A DNA stretch of 64,000 nucleotides from Streptacidiphilus pinicola (GTDB taxonomy: Bacteria; Actinomycetota; Actinomycetes; Streptomycetales; Streptomycetaceae), in the NCBI RefSeq assembly GCF_003258295.1, contig NZ_QKYN01000038.1, forward strand, positions 1 through 64,000, in the 5' to 3' direction. Under the pieces are notes generated by a model. It was not told the DNA's origin and searched no databases. It was given only the letters and a program-made list of their open reading frames with translations. Both the position numbers and the translations under genes were made by a program. Of the stretch, positions 22,834 to 31,346 are shown in pieces (the first letter of the stretch is position 1; the number at the start of each line of letters is the position of its first letter).

Positions 22834-23618
22834 AACCGCTGCAGGACCTGGCCGTGTACGACGACGCGGACTTCTACGACCAGGAGTTCGCCGCGCGCAC
22901 CCACGACATCCCGTTCTTCCTCGGACAGGCCGTCCACGCAGGCGGTCCGGTCCTGGAGGTGGCCTGCGGAACCGGGCGCATCACCCTGCCGATCGCCCGG
23001 GCGGGCGTCGACGTCACCGGGCTCGACGTCATGCCCTCCATGCTCGCGCGCGCCCGCCGGCGGGCCGAGGACGAGCAACTGCCGGTCGAGTGGCTGGAAC
23101 AGGACTGCCGGGACATCCGCACCGACCGGCGTTTCGCCCTGGTGTTCTCCGCCACCAACGCGATGCAGCACCTGCACGACATGGATTCCGTCGTCGCCTT
23201 CCTCACTTCGGCGCGCAACGCGCTGCGACCGGGCGGAACCCTGGTCCTGGACGTGTTCAACCCCGACCCGGCCAAGCTCTCCCGTCTCCCCGACGCGCCC
23301 TACCACCACAAGTCGGTCGCGGACCGGGACGGGGTGAAGCTCGACGTCCGAGCGACGACGAGCTACGACGCCGCCACCCAGGTGCTGCGCTTCACGCTCG
23401 ACTACCTGCGCGACGGCGCGTCCGTCCGCACCAAGAAGGTCAGCATGCGCTGCTACTTTCCGGAGGAACTCCTGGCGCTCTGCCGACTGGCCGGCCTCGA
23501 CGTCGCGCAACGCTACGGGGACTACGACCACTCGCCGTTCACGAGCGGCTCGCCCAAGCAGATCCTGTTCTGCCACGCCGGCGCCCGGACTCACCCTGAG
23601 GTGAACCAGGACGGCTGA
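22830..23618 (+). CDS. class I SAM-dependent methyltransferase
   Basis: Protein of 262 residues with the Rossmann-fold SAM site V-L-E-V-A-C-G-T-G-R-I-T near residue 45, D-V acidic loop (G-L-D-V-M-P-S-M-L), and the family's D-C-R-D-I and H-L-H-D-M region. The C-terminal half contains a beta-rich cap. ATG 22830 overlaps the stop of the aminotransferase gene, completing a radical SAM/aminotransferase/methyltransferase operon. It would methylate an O, N or C atom of a small molecule; which one is unknown. Confidence 0.8.
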   Translation: MKPLQDLAVYDDADFYDQEFAARTHDIPFFLGQAVHAGGPVLEVACGTGRITLPIARAGVDVTGLDVMPSMLARARRRAEDEQLPVEWLEQDCRDIRTDRRFALVFSATNAMQHLHDMDSVVAFLTSARNALRPGGTLVLDVFNPDPAKLSRLPDAPYHHKSVADRDGVKLDVRATTSYDAATQVLRFTLDYLRDGASVRTKKVSMRCYFPEELLALCRLAGLDVAQRYGDYDHSPFTSGSPKQILFCHAGARTHPEVNQDG

Positions 23619-23711
23619 CGGACGCTCATGCTCCGCGCGACGGCGGTCAGCGCGGCCGCGCTCACCGGCGGCGGGGTGGCCTGCCGTTCCCGTCATCACC
23701 AGGAGGAACCC

Positions 23712-24104
23712 GTGTCATACCCGCAACCGCTCAGCCCCGAGGAGAAGCTCGCCGAGGCGAAGAAGCTGTTGAGCCTCCCGCGTATCGTCGTGATCTGCGG
23801 CTCCACGCGCTTCATGGCCGAGATGGCCGAGGCCGATCTGCGGGAGACCAGAGCCGGAAGGATTGTCGTCAAACCCGGCTTCGACATGAAGTCGCCGCAC
23901 GAACTCTGGTCCGATCCTGCCGGGGCCGAGGCGCTGAAGGCTCGACTCGACGATCTGCACCGGGCGAAGATCCGGCTCGCTGATGAGGTGCTCGTGGTCG
24001 GCGACTACATCGGGGACAGCACCCGAGCCGAAATCGCCTACGCCCGGTCGCTCGGCAAGCCCGTGCGTTTCACACACCCCGAAGTCGACATCCCTTCGAA
24101 GTGA
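23712..24104 (+). CDS. nucleoside 2-deoxyribosyltransferase-like protein
   Basis: Protein of 130 residues. It has V-V-I-C-G-S-T-R-F (start of a Rossmann-like P-loop fold) and A-D-E-V-L-V-V-G-D-Y-I-G-D-S-T-R-A-E-I-A-Y-A, matching the core of nucleoside 2-deoxyribosyltransferase-like proteins, where an Asp/Glu pair acts on the sugar. GTG 23712 follows a perfect AGGAGG. It sits 93 bases after the methyltransferase gene and may share its transcript. Its stop codon directly abuts that of the convergent exonuclease gene (TGATCA). Confidence 0.68.
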   Translation: MSYPQPLSPEEKLAEAKKLLSLPRIVVICGSTRFMAEMAEADLRETRAGRIVVKPGFDMKSPHELWSDPAGAEALKARLDDLHRAKIRLADEVLVVGDYIGDSTRAEIAYARSLGKPVRFTHPEVDIPSK

Positions 24105-25064
24105 TCAGGTCCCTGCCGGGGTGAGGGCGTCGAGGACACGTTGGAGGGAGGAGCCGAGGCCCCAGCGGGCGGCGAGTTCCTCCAGGGCCATGGGGTCGAG
24201 GGGTTCGGTGGGGAGGGTGGGGTCGACGTCGGGGAGGGCGATGTCGGTGGCCACGCGGACGACCTTGGGGGCGACGGCGAGGTAGGGGCCGGCGTCGATG
24301 ATGCGCTTGCGCTGGGTCGGGGTGAGCTTGGCGGTCGGGTCGACCGCGGCGGCCTGGATGCCGGGGAGGTCGCCGAACTGGGCGATGAGCTTGGCGGCGG
24401 TCTTCTCGCCGACACCGGGCACGCCCGGCAGGCCGTCGCTCGGGTCGCCGCGCAGCGCCGCCATGTCTGCGTACTGGGCGCCGGTGACCGCGTACTTCTC
24501 CACCAGCAGGGCGTCGTCGGTGAGTTGGAGGGTGCCCACGCCCTTGATCGGGTAGAGGACGCGCACCCTGCGGGCGTCGTCGACCAGTTGGAACAAATCC
24601 CGGTCGCCGGTGACGACGTCGACGGGGCCGGTGGCGCGGGCGGTGAAGGAGCCGATGACGTCGTCCGCCTCGTAGCCCGGGACGCCGACGCGGGCGATGC
24701 CGAGGGCGTCCAGGACGGCGGTGATGACGGGGATCTGCGGGGAGAGGGTGTCCGGTGTCTCCTCCTCGCCCGCCTCGGCCGCGGCCGGGTCCTCGGCGAC
24801 GCGGTGGGTCTTGTAGCTGGGGATGAGGTCGACCCGCCACTGGGGACGCCAGTCGGCGTCCATGCAGGCCACGAGCTGGTCCGGCGCGTGGTCGGCGACC
24901 AGGCGGGCGATGAAGTCGAGCAGCCCGCGCACCGCGTTGACCGGCTCGCCCTGGGGCGAGCGGATCGAATCCGGCACGCCGAAGTACGCGCGGTAGTAGA
25001 GGCTCGCGGAGTCCAGCAGCATCAGCGTGGGGGCACCGGTGGCGCCGGAGGCGGTTCGGCTCAT
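24105..25064 (-). CDS. 5'-3' exonuclease (flap/Taq-polymerase N-terminal-type)
   Basis: Protein of 319 residues with the 5'-3' exonuclease domain: L-M-L-L-D-S-A-S-L-Y-Y-R-A-Y-F (metal Asp), C-M-D-A-D, E-A-D-D-V-I-G acidic cluster, V-T-G-D-R-D-L-F-Q-L, then G-D-P-S-D-G-L-P-G-V-P-G-V-G-E-K-T-A helix-hairpin-helix. It acts on RNA or DNA flaps and is separate from DNA polymerase I. ATG 25064 gives a full-length domain. Confidence 0.92.
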   Translation of the reverse strand: MSRTASGATGAPTLMLLDSASLYYRAYFGVPDSIRSPQGEPVNAVRGLLDFIARLVADHAPDQLVACMDADWRPQWRVDLIPSYKTHRVAEDPAAAEAGEEETPDTLSPQIPVITAVLDALGIARVGVPGYEADDVIGSFTARATGPVDVVTGDRDLFQLVDDARRVRVLYPIKGVGTLQLTDDALLVEKYAVTGAQYADMAALRGDPSDGLPGVPGVGEKTAAKLIAQFGDLPGIQAAAVDPTAKLTPTQRKRIIDAGPYLAVAPKVVRVATDIALPDVDPTLPTEPLDPMALEELAARWGLGSSLQRVLDALTPAGT

Positions 25065-25141
25065 GGGCTCATCTTGCCGCACGGCACCGACAGCGCGGAC
25101 GCTTGACACCGCGCGGGAGCGGGAGCAGGATCGGGCGCAGC

Positions 25142-25157
25142 ACAGTGTGAACACTGT
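25142..25157. promoter_or_regulatory. candidate operator dyad upstream of an SDR gene
   Basis: ACAGTGT (25142-25148) and ACACTGT (25151-25157) form a perfect seven-base inverted repeat with a two-base spacer, followed by an AT-rich TTTACTTT. No regulator gene lies beside it, so the binding protein would be encoded elsewhere. Confidence 0.5.
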
Positions 25158-25190
25158 TTACTTTCGAGCCTCGAATCCGGAGGGCCCGCG

Positions 25191-26105
25191 ATGGCCTGGA
25201 GTGCAGCCGACGTCCCCGACCAGACCGGGCGGGTGGCCGTCGTCACCGGCGCCAACAGCGGCCTCGGCCTGGAGACGGCCAAGGTCCTGGCCGCGCGCGG
25301 CGCGACGGTCGTGCTCGCCTGCCGGGACCCGAAGCGTGCCGCGGACGCGGCCGAGGTGGTCGGGCGACAGGGCGGCGGCAAGGCGGAACTGCTCGCGCTC
25401 GACCTGGCCTCGCTCGCGTCCGTCCGCGACGCGGCCGCCGAGCTGCGGGAGCGCTTCGACCGGATCGACCTGCTGGTCGACAACGCCGGGGTGATGTTCC
25501 CGCGCTACGGCAAGACCGCCGACGGCTTCGAGCTCCAGCTCGGCACCAACCACCTCGGCCACTTCGCCTTCACCGGCCTGGTGCTGGACCGGCTGCTGCC
25601 GGTGCCCGGCTCGCGCGTCGTGGTGGTGGCCAGCCTGGCCCACCAGTTCGCGCGCGGCGGGGTGAACTTCGATGACCTGCAGTCCGAGCGGCGCTACAGC
25701 CGGATCGGCGCCTACGGTCAGTCGAAGCTGTCCAACCTGCTCTTCGCCTACGAGCTGCAGCGCCGTCTCGAGGCTGCACAGAGCGAGACGATCGCCGTGG
25801 CGGCGCACCCCGGCTACTCCAGCACCGAGCTGACGCGGCATCTGCCCGCGTGGATGCAGCCGGCCAACCGGGCGCTGGTCGAGCCGTTCTTCGCCCAGCC
25901 GGCCGAGCAGGGCGCCCTGCCGAGCCTGCGTGCGGCGACCGACCCCGAGGTGCGGGGCGGGCAGTACTACGGCCCGGACGGCTTCCAGCAGATGCGCGGT
26001 GCGCCGAAGCTGGTCCGCTCCACCCCGGCCTCCTACGACACCGCCGCACAGCAGCGGCTGTGGACGGTGTCGCAGGAGCTCACCGGCGTCGCGTACCCGG
26101 TCTGA
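25191..26105 (+). CDS. short-chain dehydrogenase/reductase, retinol/protochlorophyllide reductase-like
   Basis: Protein of 304 residues. SDR features are T-G-A-N-S-G-L-G near the start (NADPH site), L-V-D-N-A-G-V, and Y-G-Q-S-K (catalytic Tyr and Lys). The T-N-H-L-G-H-F and C-terminal P-G-Y-S-S-T-E-L are typical of the protochlorophyllide-reductase-like SDRs. It likely reduces a carbonyl with NADPH. A GGAGGG ribosome binding site precedes ATG 25191. A perfect dyad upstream indicates repressor control. Confidence 0.85.
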   Translation: MAWSAADVPDQTGRVAVVTGANSGLGLETAKVLAARGATVVLACRDPKRAADAAEVVGRQGGGKAELLALDLASLASVRDAAAELRERFDRIDLLVDNAGVMFPRYGKTADGFELQLGTNHLGHFAFTGLVLDRLLPVPGSRVVVVASLAHQFARGGVNFDDLQSERRYSRIGAYGQSKLSNLLFAYELQRRLEAAQSETIAVAAHPGYSSTELTRHLPAWMQPANRALVEPFFAQPAEQGALPSLRAATDPEVRGGQYYGPDGFQQMRGAPKLVRSTPASYDTAAQQRLWTVSQELTGVAYPV

Positions 26106-26144
26106 TACCCGGTCTGATACCGCGCCTGATCAGGGCAGTCCGGG

Positions 26145-28244
26145 TCAGAGCAGTTCGGGGCGCTGCCACTCCTCGCCCAGCACGTGGTGGGCGAGGAAGG
26201 CCAGCACCGTGCCGTACCAGATCTTGGCGTTGTTGGGCGCCAGCACCCAGTGGCCCTCGTCCGGGTAGTAGAGGAACTTGGCCGGCACCTCGAAGCGGTT
26301 CAGGTCGGTCCACAGGGCCAGGGCCTCGCCGATCGGGACCCGGTAGTCCTTGTCGCCGTGCACGACCAGCATCGGGGTGCGGATCTTGGCGACCTGCAGG
26401 TGCGGCGAGGACGACTGGTAGCGCTCGCGCCGGGTCAGCGGGTCGCCGAAGTGGCGTCGCCAGTAGAACGGCGCGTCGGTGGTGCCGCTGAAGGAGTCCA
26501 GGTTCCACAGGCTCGCGTGGGTGACGATGGCCTTGAAGCGGTCCGTCTGCGTGGCGATCCAGTTGGCCATGTAGCCGCCGAAGGAGCCGCCCATCATCGC
26601 CGTCCTGGTCGCGTCCACGTCCGCGCGCGTGAGCGCGGCGTCGGTGAGCGCGATGACGTCGCGGTACGGCGCGCCGCCCCAGTCGCCCCAGCCGCGGGCG
26701 TGCATGTGCTGGCCGTAGCCGCTGGACAGGGCCGGGTCCGGCAGCAGCACCGCGTAGCCGGCCGCGGCGGCGACCCACGGGTTCCAGCGCCAGGTCCAGG
26801 CGTTCCAGCTCATCTGCGGGCCGCCGTGGACCCAGAGCAGGAACGGCGCCGGCTCCTCGGCCGTGGCTCCCTCGGGCAGCACCAGCCAGGCACGCAGCGG
26901 CTGTCCGTCCTCGGCCGTGGTCTCCACCTCGACCACGCGGCCCGGCAGCGCGTCGACCCCGCCGGGTGCGGGCAGCGGCGTCGGGGTCTGGTCCGCCGTC
27001 ACCGCGTCCAGGCGGACCGGCGTCGGCGGGGAGTCCACCGCGCTGCGCAGCGCGTAGAGCGTCGAGCCGTCGGGGGAGACCTGGACGTTCGTGTAGGCGC
27101 CCGCGGCGGTCAGCCGGGTGAGGGCGCCGTCGGTGGTGTCGAGCCGGAAGACCGGCGCGTGACCGAGCTCGTCGGCGACGAAGAAGACGACGCCGTCGCC
27201 CGCGACCGGTGAGGCGGCGATGGTGTTCGGCCAGTTGTCGAAGCCGGGAGTGGCCTCGCGGCCGCGATCCTGCGGGTCGGTGACGTCTTCGACCAGCCAG
27301 AGCGTGGTGTCGCCGCTGTTGTCCCAGTCGCCCAGGCCGGAGCGCAGGCAGAACAAGGAGCGGGAGTCGGCGGAGAAGACCGGGTGGCTGAACTCCCCCT
27401 CCTCGTCCGCGATCCGGCGCAGCTCCTCGCCGGTCACGGCGTCGGCGACCACGATGACGTCGCCGCTCTCACCGCCCTTGCCGGGCGTGAGCAGGGTGAA
27501 GGCGATCAGGCGTCCGTCGGGGGAGAGGACCACGGACGCGTCGAGGGCGCTGATCGCGCCGCAGTCGACGACCGGCACGGGGGCGTCGTCGGTGCCGAGG
27601 ACGCGGTCGAGGTCGGCGGCGGCGAGGGCGAAGGCGTGCGGGGTGTCCGGGCCGAGGTCGTGGTCCCAGTAGCGCACCAGCGAGCTCTCGTGCAGGACCG
27701 CCGAGACCTTCGCCTCCTTGCGGGCCTTGCGCAGCTTCGCGTCGTCCTCGGCGTGGCTCGCGCCGGGCAACAGGCCGGAGGTGACGGCGAGTCGGTCGCC
27801 CGCGCGCGCGGCGGTGAAGGCGCCGATGCCGCCGGGGCGGGCCAGCAGCCGGCGGGCCTCACCGCCGTCCGTGGGGAGCGTCCACAGCGCCGTCTCCTCC
27901 TCCTTGTCGTCCTTGCCCGGGTCGGCGACCGGCCGGGCGGAGAGGAAGAGCAGCGTCCCGTCGGCCCCGAAACGCGGCGCCGACTCGCCCTTCGTCGAGC
28001 GGGTCAGCCGCCGCGCGGGCCGCTCGCCCTGCGGGTCGAGCTCCCAGAGCGCGGAGATGTAGCGGGTCCGGTCGGCGGAGAGCTCGGCGACGGCGGTGAC
28101 GAGGCGACTGCCGTCGGGCGACAGGGCGAGTCCGCTGACCCGGGGGACGGCGAGGAACGCGTCGAGCGAGTGGAACGGGGTCTGCGGCTCGGGGCGTCCG
28201 TCGGGACGCTCGTCAGGACGGGGGGAGCTGTTGGTCGTCGACAT
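26145..28244 (-). CDS. S9 family serine peptidase (prolyl oligopeptidase/acylaminoacyl-peptidase-like)
   Basis: Protein of 699 residues. An N-terminal beta-propeller built of TolB-like S-P-D-G repeats is followed by the peptidase domain (from about residue 450) with the catalytic serine in G-G-S-F-G-G-Y, an H-G-D-K-D-Y-R-V-P aspartate region and a late D-E-G-H-W-V histidine. It cleaves short peptides in the cytoplasm (no signal peptide). ATG 28244 is preferred over an upstream codon because the upstream part lacks family similarity. Confidence 0.88.
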   Translation of the reverse strand: MSTTNSSPRPDERPDGRPEPQTPFHSLDAFLAVPRVSGLALSPDGSRLVTAVAELSADRTRYISALWELDPQGERPARRLTRSTKGESAPRFGADGTLLFLSARPVADPGKDDKEEETALWTLPTDGGEARRLLARPGGIGAFTAARAGDRLAVTSGLLPGASHAEDDAKLRKARKEAKVSAVLHESSLVRYWDHDLGPDTPHAFALAAADLDRVLGTDDAPVPVVDCGAISALDASVVLSPDGRLIAFTLLTPGKGGESGDVIVVADAVTGEELRRIADEEGEFSHPVFSADSRSLFCLRSGLGDWDNSGDTTLWLVEDVTDPQDRGREATPGFDNWPNTIAASPVAGDGVVFFVADELGHAPVFRLDTTDGALTRLTAAGAYTNVQVSPDGSTLYALRSAVDSPPTPVRLDAVTADQTPTPLPAPGGVDALPGRVVEVETTAEDGQPLRAWLVLPEGATAEEPAPFLLWVHGGPQMSWNAWTWRWNPWVAAAAGYAVLLPDPALSSGYGQHMHARGWGDWGGAPYRDVIALTDAALTRADVDATRTAMMGGSFGGYMANWIATQTDRFKAIVTHASLWNLDSFSGTTDAPFYWRRHFGDPLTRRERYQSSSPHLQVAKIRTPMLVVHGDKDYRVPIGEALALWTDLNRFEVPAKFLYYPDEGHWVLAPNNAKIWYGTVLAFLAHHVLGEEWQRPELL

Positions 28245-28300
28245 GCCGCCAGTCTGGTCCGCCCGCCACGACGCGCCAGCGGTTTTCCCGCCTTTCGTGA

Positions 28301-29038
28301 TCAGTTCTCGCGGTCGGCGGCGGAAACGGCGGCGACCAACGCCCGGGTCAGGCGCGGGTCGTCCCCCTGTTCCGGGTGCCACTGCACGCCGAGGACGAAG
28401 CGGGTGTCGTCGGTCGTCTCGACGGCCTCGACCGTGCCGTCGAGGGCGTGGGCCGAGACGCGCAGCCCCTCGCCGACGCGGTTGAGGCTCTGGTGGTGGT
28501 AGGTCGGCACGTCGAGCTTCTCGATGCCGAGGATCTCCGCCGTGCGGGTGCCCGGGACGGCGGTCACGACGTGCCGGCCGTAGACGCCGGGCACGGGCGA
28601 ATGCTCCTTGCTGCCGCCCAGCAGGTCCGGCAGATGCTGCGTCAGCGTGCCGCCGAGGGCGACGTTGAGCAGTTGCATGCCGCGACAGATGCCGAGCAGC
28701 GGGACTCGCTGCGCGAGGGCGGCGTGGATCAGCGCCAGCTCCCAGGCGTCCCGGGCCAGCGAGTCCGCGTCGGGCGTCTGCGTGTGCGGACCCCCGACCG
28801 CGTGGTAGCGCGCGGGCGCGACGTCCGGTCCGCCGGCGACGACGAGGCCGTCCAGCCGCGCGACGACCTCGTCGGCGGCGTTCACCCGCTCGTCCGGCGG
28901 CAGCAGTGCGGCGAGCCCGCCGCCGGCCCTCACGAGCTCGGAGTACTGCCGCGGCAGCAGTTCTGCCGGCGCGTCATGCCAGACACTCCACGTCGCGGGG
29001 GCGACGTAGGTGGAGACACCGATCAGGGGGCGTGGCAC
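28301..29038 (-). CDS. gamma-glutamyl-gamma-aminobutyrate hydrolase (PuuD-like)
   Basis: Class I glutamine-amidotransferase-like hydrolase of 245 residues. It has G-I-C-R-G-M-Q-L-L-N (nucleophile Cys), G-G-P-D-V-A-P and a late G-V-Q-W-H-P-E with catalytic His/Glu. The enzyme would remove the gamma-glutamyl group from gamma-glutamyl-amine intermediates. GTG 29038 has a GGAGG six bases upstream. It is transcribed together with the GntR gene and away from the glutamine-synthetase-like gene that makes such intermediates. Confidence 0.85.
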   Translation of the reverse strand: MPRPLIGVSTYVAPATWSVWHDAPAELLPRQYSELVRAGGGLAALLPPDERVNAADEVVARLDGLVVAGGPDVAPARYHAVGGPHTQTPDADSLARDAWELALIHAALAQRVPLLGICRGMQLLNVALGGTLTQHLPDLLGGSKEHSPVPGVYGRHVVTAVPGTRTAEILGIEKLDVPTYHHQSLNRVGEGLRVSAHALDGTVEAVETTDDTRFVLGVQWHPEQGDDPRLTRALVAAVSAADREN

Positions 29039-29102
29039 GGGAGACCTCCAGGAAAAGGTGCGGGAGAAGGGGGAGTTGCCCTCCCACAGCGGAGACGCGC
29101 CG

Positions 29103-29879
29103 TCATGAGAGGAACCCTCGGAGAAGCGCGGCCGTGCCCGCGAGGTGTTCGTGCATGGCGGCGCGGGCGCGGGCGGAGTCGCCGGAGAGGATCGCGGTGA
29201 CGAGCTCCTCGTGCTGGTGCTGCGAGTGCTGCAGGTTGGGCGGGAGCAGGGGTATGCAGTCCAGCAGTTCGTTGACGGTCGCGCGCACCGCCGCATACTG
29301 CGCTGCGACCGACGCGCTGCCGCTGAGCTCGGCGATGGCGAGGTGGAGGCGGGTGTCGAGGCGGCGGTACTCCTCCAGGGAGGCCGCGCCCGTCTCCGCG
29401 AGCAGCGCGCGCAGGCGCTCCGCCTCCGCGCCCCGGGGCCGGCGCTCCGCACACAGCTCGGCCGCGCCCAGTTCCAGGACCTGACGGAAGAGCAGGGTGT
29501 CCTCGAGGCGGTCGCCCAGCTCCTCGGCGCGGCGGCGCAGCTCCGCGCCGCCGCTCGCCGCGGCGGGGGCCGGCGCGGGGGCGAGAACGAAGGCGCCGCC
29601 GTAGCGGCCGCGGCGGACCTCCAGGACGCCCGCGTCCTGCAGCACCTTGAGGGCCTCACGGAGCGTCACGCGACTGATCTGGAGCCGGTCGGCGAGCTCG
29701 CGTTCGGGCGGCAGCCGGTCGCCGACCGGCACCAGGCCGAGGCGGATCAGCTGGAGCACCTTCTCGACGGTCTCCTCGAAGGTGTTGCCGGACCGCACGG
29801 GACGCAGCACGGCGGCGTACGGATCGGCCGTGTCGCCCGGGTCGCCGGTGGCTCCGCTCGACGCGCCATTTTCGATCAT
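29103..29879 (-). CDS. FadR/GntR family transcriptional regulator
   Basis: Protein of 258 residues. The winged helix has P-P-E-R-E-L-A-D-R-L-Q-I-S-R-V-T-L-R-E-A-L (about residues 58-80), then G-V-L-E-V-R-R-G-R-Y-G-G. The C-terminal FCD domain has the conserved D-T-R-L-H-L-A-I ... H-E-x-L metal/ligand histidines. It is divergent from the glutamine-synthetase-like gene and upstream of the PuuD-like hydrolase gene, so it probably controls both arms of the cluster, likely responding to an amine or gamma-glutamyl intermediate. Confidence 0.87.
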   Translation of the reverse strand: MIENGASSGATGDPGDTADPYAAVLRPVRSGNTFEETVEKVLQLIRLGLVPVGDRLPPERELADRLQISRVTLREALKVLQDAGVLEVRRGRYGGAFVLAPAPAPAAASGGAELRRRAEELGDRLEDTLLFRQVLELGAAELCAERRPRGAEAERLRALLAETGAASLEEYRRLDTRLHLAIAELSGSASVAAQYAAVRATVNELLDCIPLLPPNLQHSQHQHEELVTAILSGDSARARAAMHEHLAGTAALLRGFLS

Positions 29880-29961
29880 GGCACCCCCTTCCCTTCCAAT
29901 GGTACAAGGCCATACCTTTAAAGCGCCCGACCTGGTCCAGATGCACCCGGAGGCACTACCC

Positions 29962-31338
29962 ATGACTTCTCAAGCGCCGCCCGCCCGCCGGGGGCTGCTG
30001 AGCCTCGACGCGCTGCGCGACCTGGTCGCGTCAGGAGAGATCCACACCGTAGCCGTGGCCTTCACCGACATGCAGGGCAGGCTGCAGGGCAAGCGGTTCG
30101 CCGCCGGTCACTTCCTCGACGAGGTCGTCGCCCACGGCACCGAGGGCTGCGCCTATCTGCTCGCCGTCGACGTCGAGCTGAACACCGTCGAGGGCTACGC
30201 GATGGCCTCCTGGGAGAGCGGCTACGGCGACTTCGTCCTCCAGCCCGACTTCCGCACGTTGCGCCTCACCCCCTGGCAGCCCGGCACCGCGCTGGTCACC
30301 GCCGATCTGGCCTGGGAGGACGGCACGCCCGTCGCCGCCTCGCCGCGCCAGATCCTGCGGCAGCAGCTGGACCGGCTCGCCGAGCTCGGGCTGACCGCCT
30401 GGGCCGGGACGGAGCTCGAGTTCATCGTCTTCCGCGACACCTACGAGCAGGCCTGGGAGCGCGGCTACCGCGGGCTGACACCGGCCAACCAGTACAACGC
30501 CGACTACTCCCTCCTCGCCACCGCCCGGATCGAGCCGCTGCTGGCACGGATCCGCAACGAGATGGGCCGCGCCGGGATGGTCGTCGAGTCGGCGAAGGGG
30601 GAGTGCAACCTCGGCCAGCACGAGATCGCCTTCCGCTACGACGACGCGCTCACCACCTGCGACCAGCACAGCGTCTACAAGACGGGCGCGAAGGAGATCG
30701 CCTCCCAGGAGGGGATGGCGCTCACCTTCATGGCCAAGTACAACGAGCGCGAGGGCAACAGCTGCCACGTCCACCTCTCGCTCCGCGACGCCGAGGGCAA
30801 GCCGGCCTTCGCCGACGAGCACGGCCATATGTCGCAGACCATGCGTCACTTCCTCGCCGGCCAGCTCGCGGCCATGCGCGAGCTGACGCTCCTCTACGCG
30901 CCCAACATCAACTCCTACAAGCGCTACCGCCCCGGCTCCTTCGCCCCCACCGCTGTGGCCTGGGGCAAGGACAACCGCACCTGTTCGCTCCGCGTCGTCG
31001 GTCACGGGCCCTCGCTGCGCTTCGAGAACCGCGCGCCGGGCGGCGACGTCAACCCCTACCTTGCCGTGGCCGCCATGATCGCCGCCGGGCTGCACGGGGT
31101 CGAGCAGCGCCTCGAACTGCCCGAGCCCTGCGCCGGCAACGCCTACGAGGCCGACTACGCCCACCTGCCGACCACGCTGCGCGAGGCGGCCGAGCTGTGG
31201 ACCGCGAGCGAGCTGGCCAAGGCCGCGTTCGGTCCCGAGGTCGTCGCCCACTACGCCACCATGGCGCAGGTCGAGCAGGACGCCTACGACACCGCCGTCA
31301 CCGACTGGGAGCGCTACCGCTCCTTCGAGCGCATGTGA
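29962..31338 (+). CDS. glutamine-synthetase-like gamma-glutamyl-amine ligase (GlnA3/GlnA4 type)
   Basis: Protein of 458 residues. It shows glutamine synthetase core motifs: A-V-A-F-T-D-M-Q-G-R, E-L-E-F, K-G-E-C-N-L-G-Q-H-E-I (metal/glutamate site), N-S-C-H-V-H-L-S and the late R-F-E-N-R-A-P-G. It differs from classic GlnA in length and lacks the adenylylation loop. In streptomycetes, such proteins ligate glutamate to polyamines or ethanolamine. Its neighbours (PuuD-like hydrolase, aldehyde dehydrogenase, SDR, GntR) fit an amine-catabolic route. GGAGG nine bases before ATG 29962 sets the start. The exact amine is undecided; the layout recalls the glnA4 region of S. coelicolor. Confidence 0.85.
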   Translation: MTSQAPPARRGLLSLDALRDLVASGEIHTVAVAFTDMQGRLQGKRFAAGHFLDEVVAHGTEGCAYLLAVDVELNTVEGYAMASWESGYGDFVLQPDFRTLRLTPWQPGTALVTADLAWEDGTPVAASPRQILRQQLDRLAELGLTAWAGTELEFIVFRDTYEQAWERGYRGLTPANQYNADYSLLATARIEPLLARIRNEMGRAGMVVESAKGECNLGQHEIAFRYDDALTTCDQHSVYKTGAKEIASQEGMALTFMAKYNEREGNSCHVHLSLRDAEGKPAFADEHGHMSQTMRHFLAGQLAAMRELTLLYAPNINSYKRYRPGSFAPTAVAWGKDNRTCSLRVVGHGPSLRFENRAPGGDVNPYLAVAAMIAAGLHGVEQRLELPEPCAGNAYEADYAHLPTTLREAAELWTASELAKAAFGPEVVAHYATMAQVEQDAYDTAVTDWERYRSFERM

Positions 31339-31346
31339 GCCCCGAG

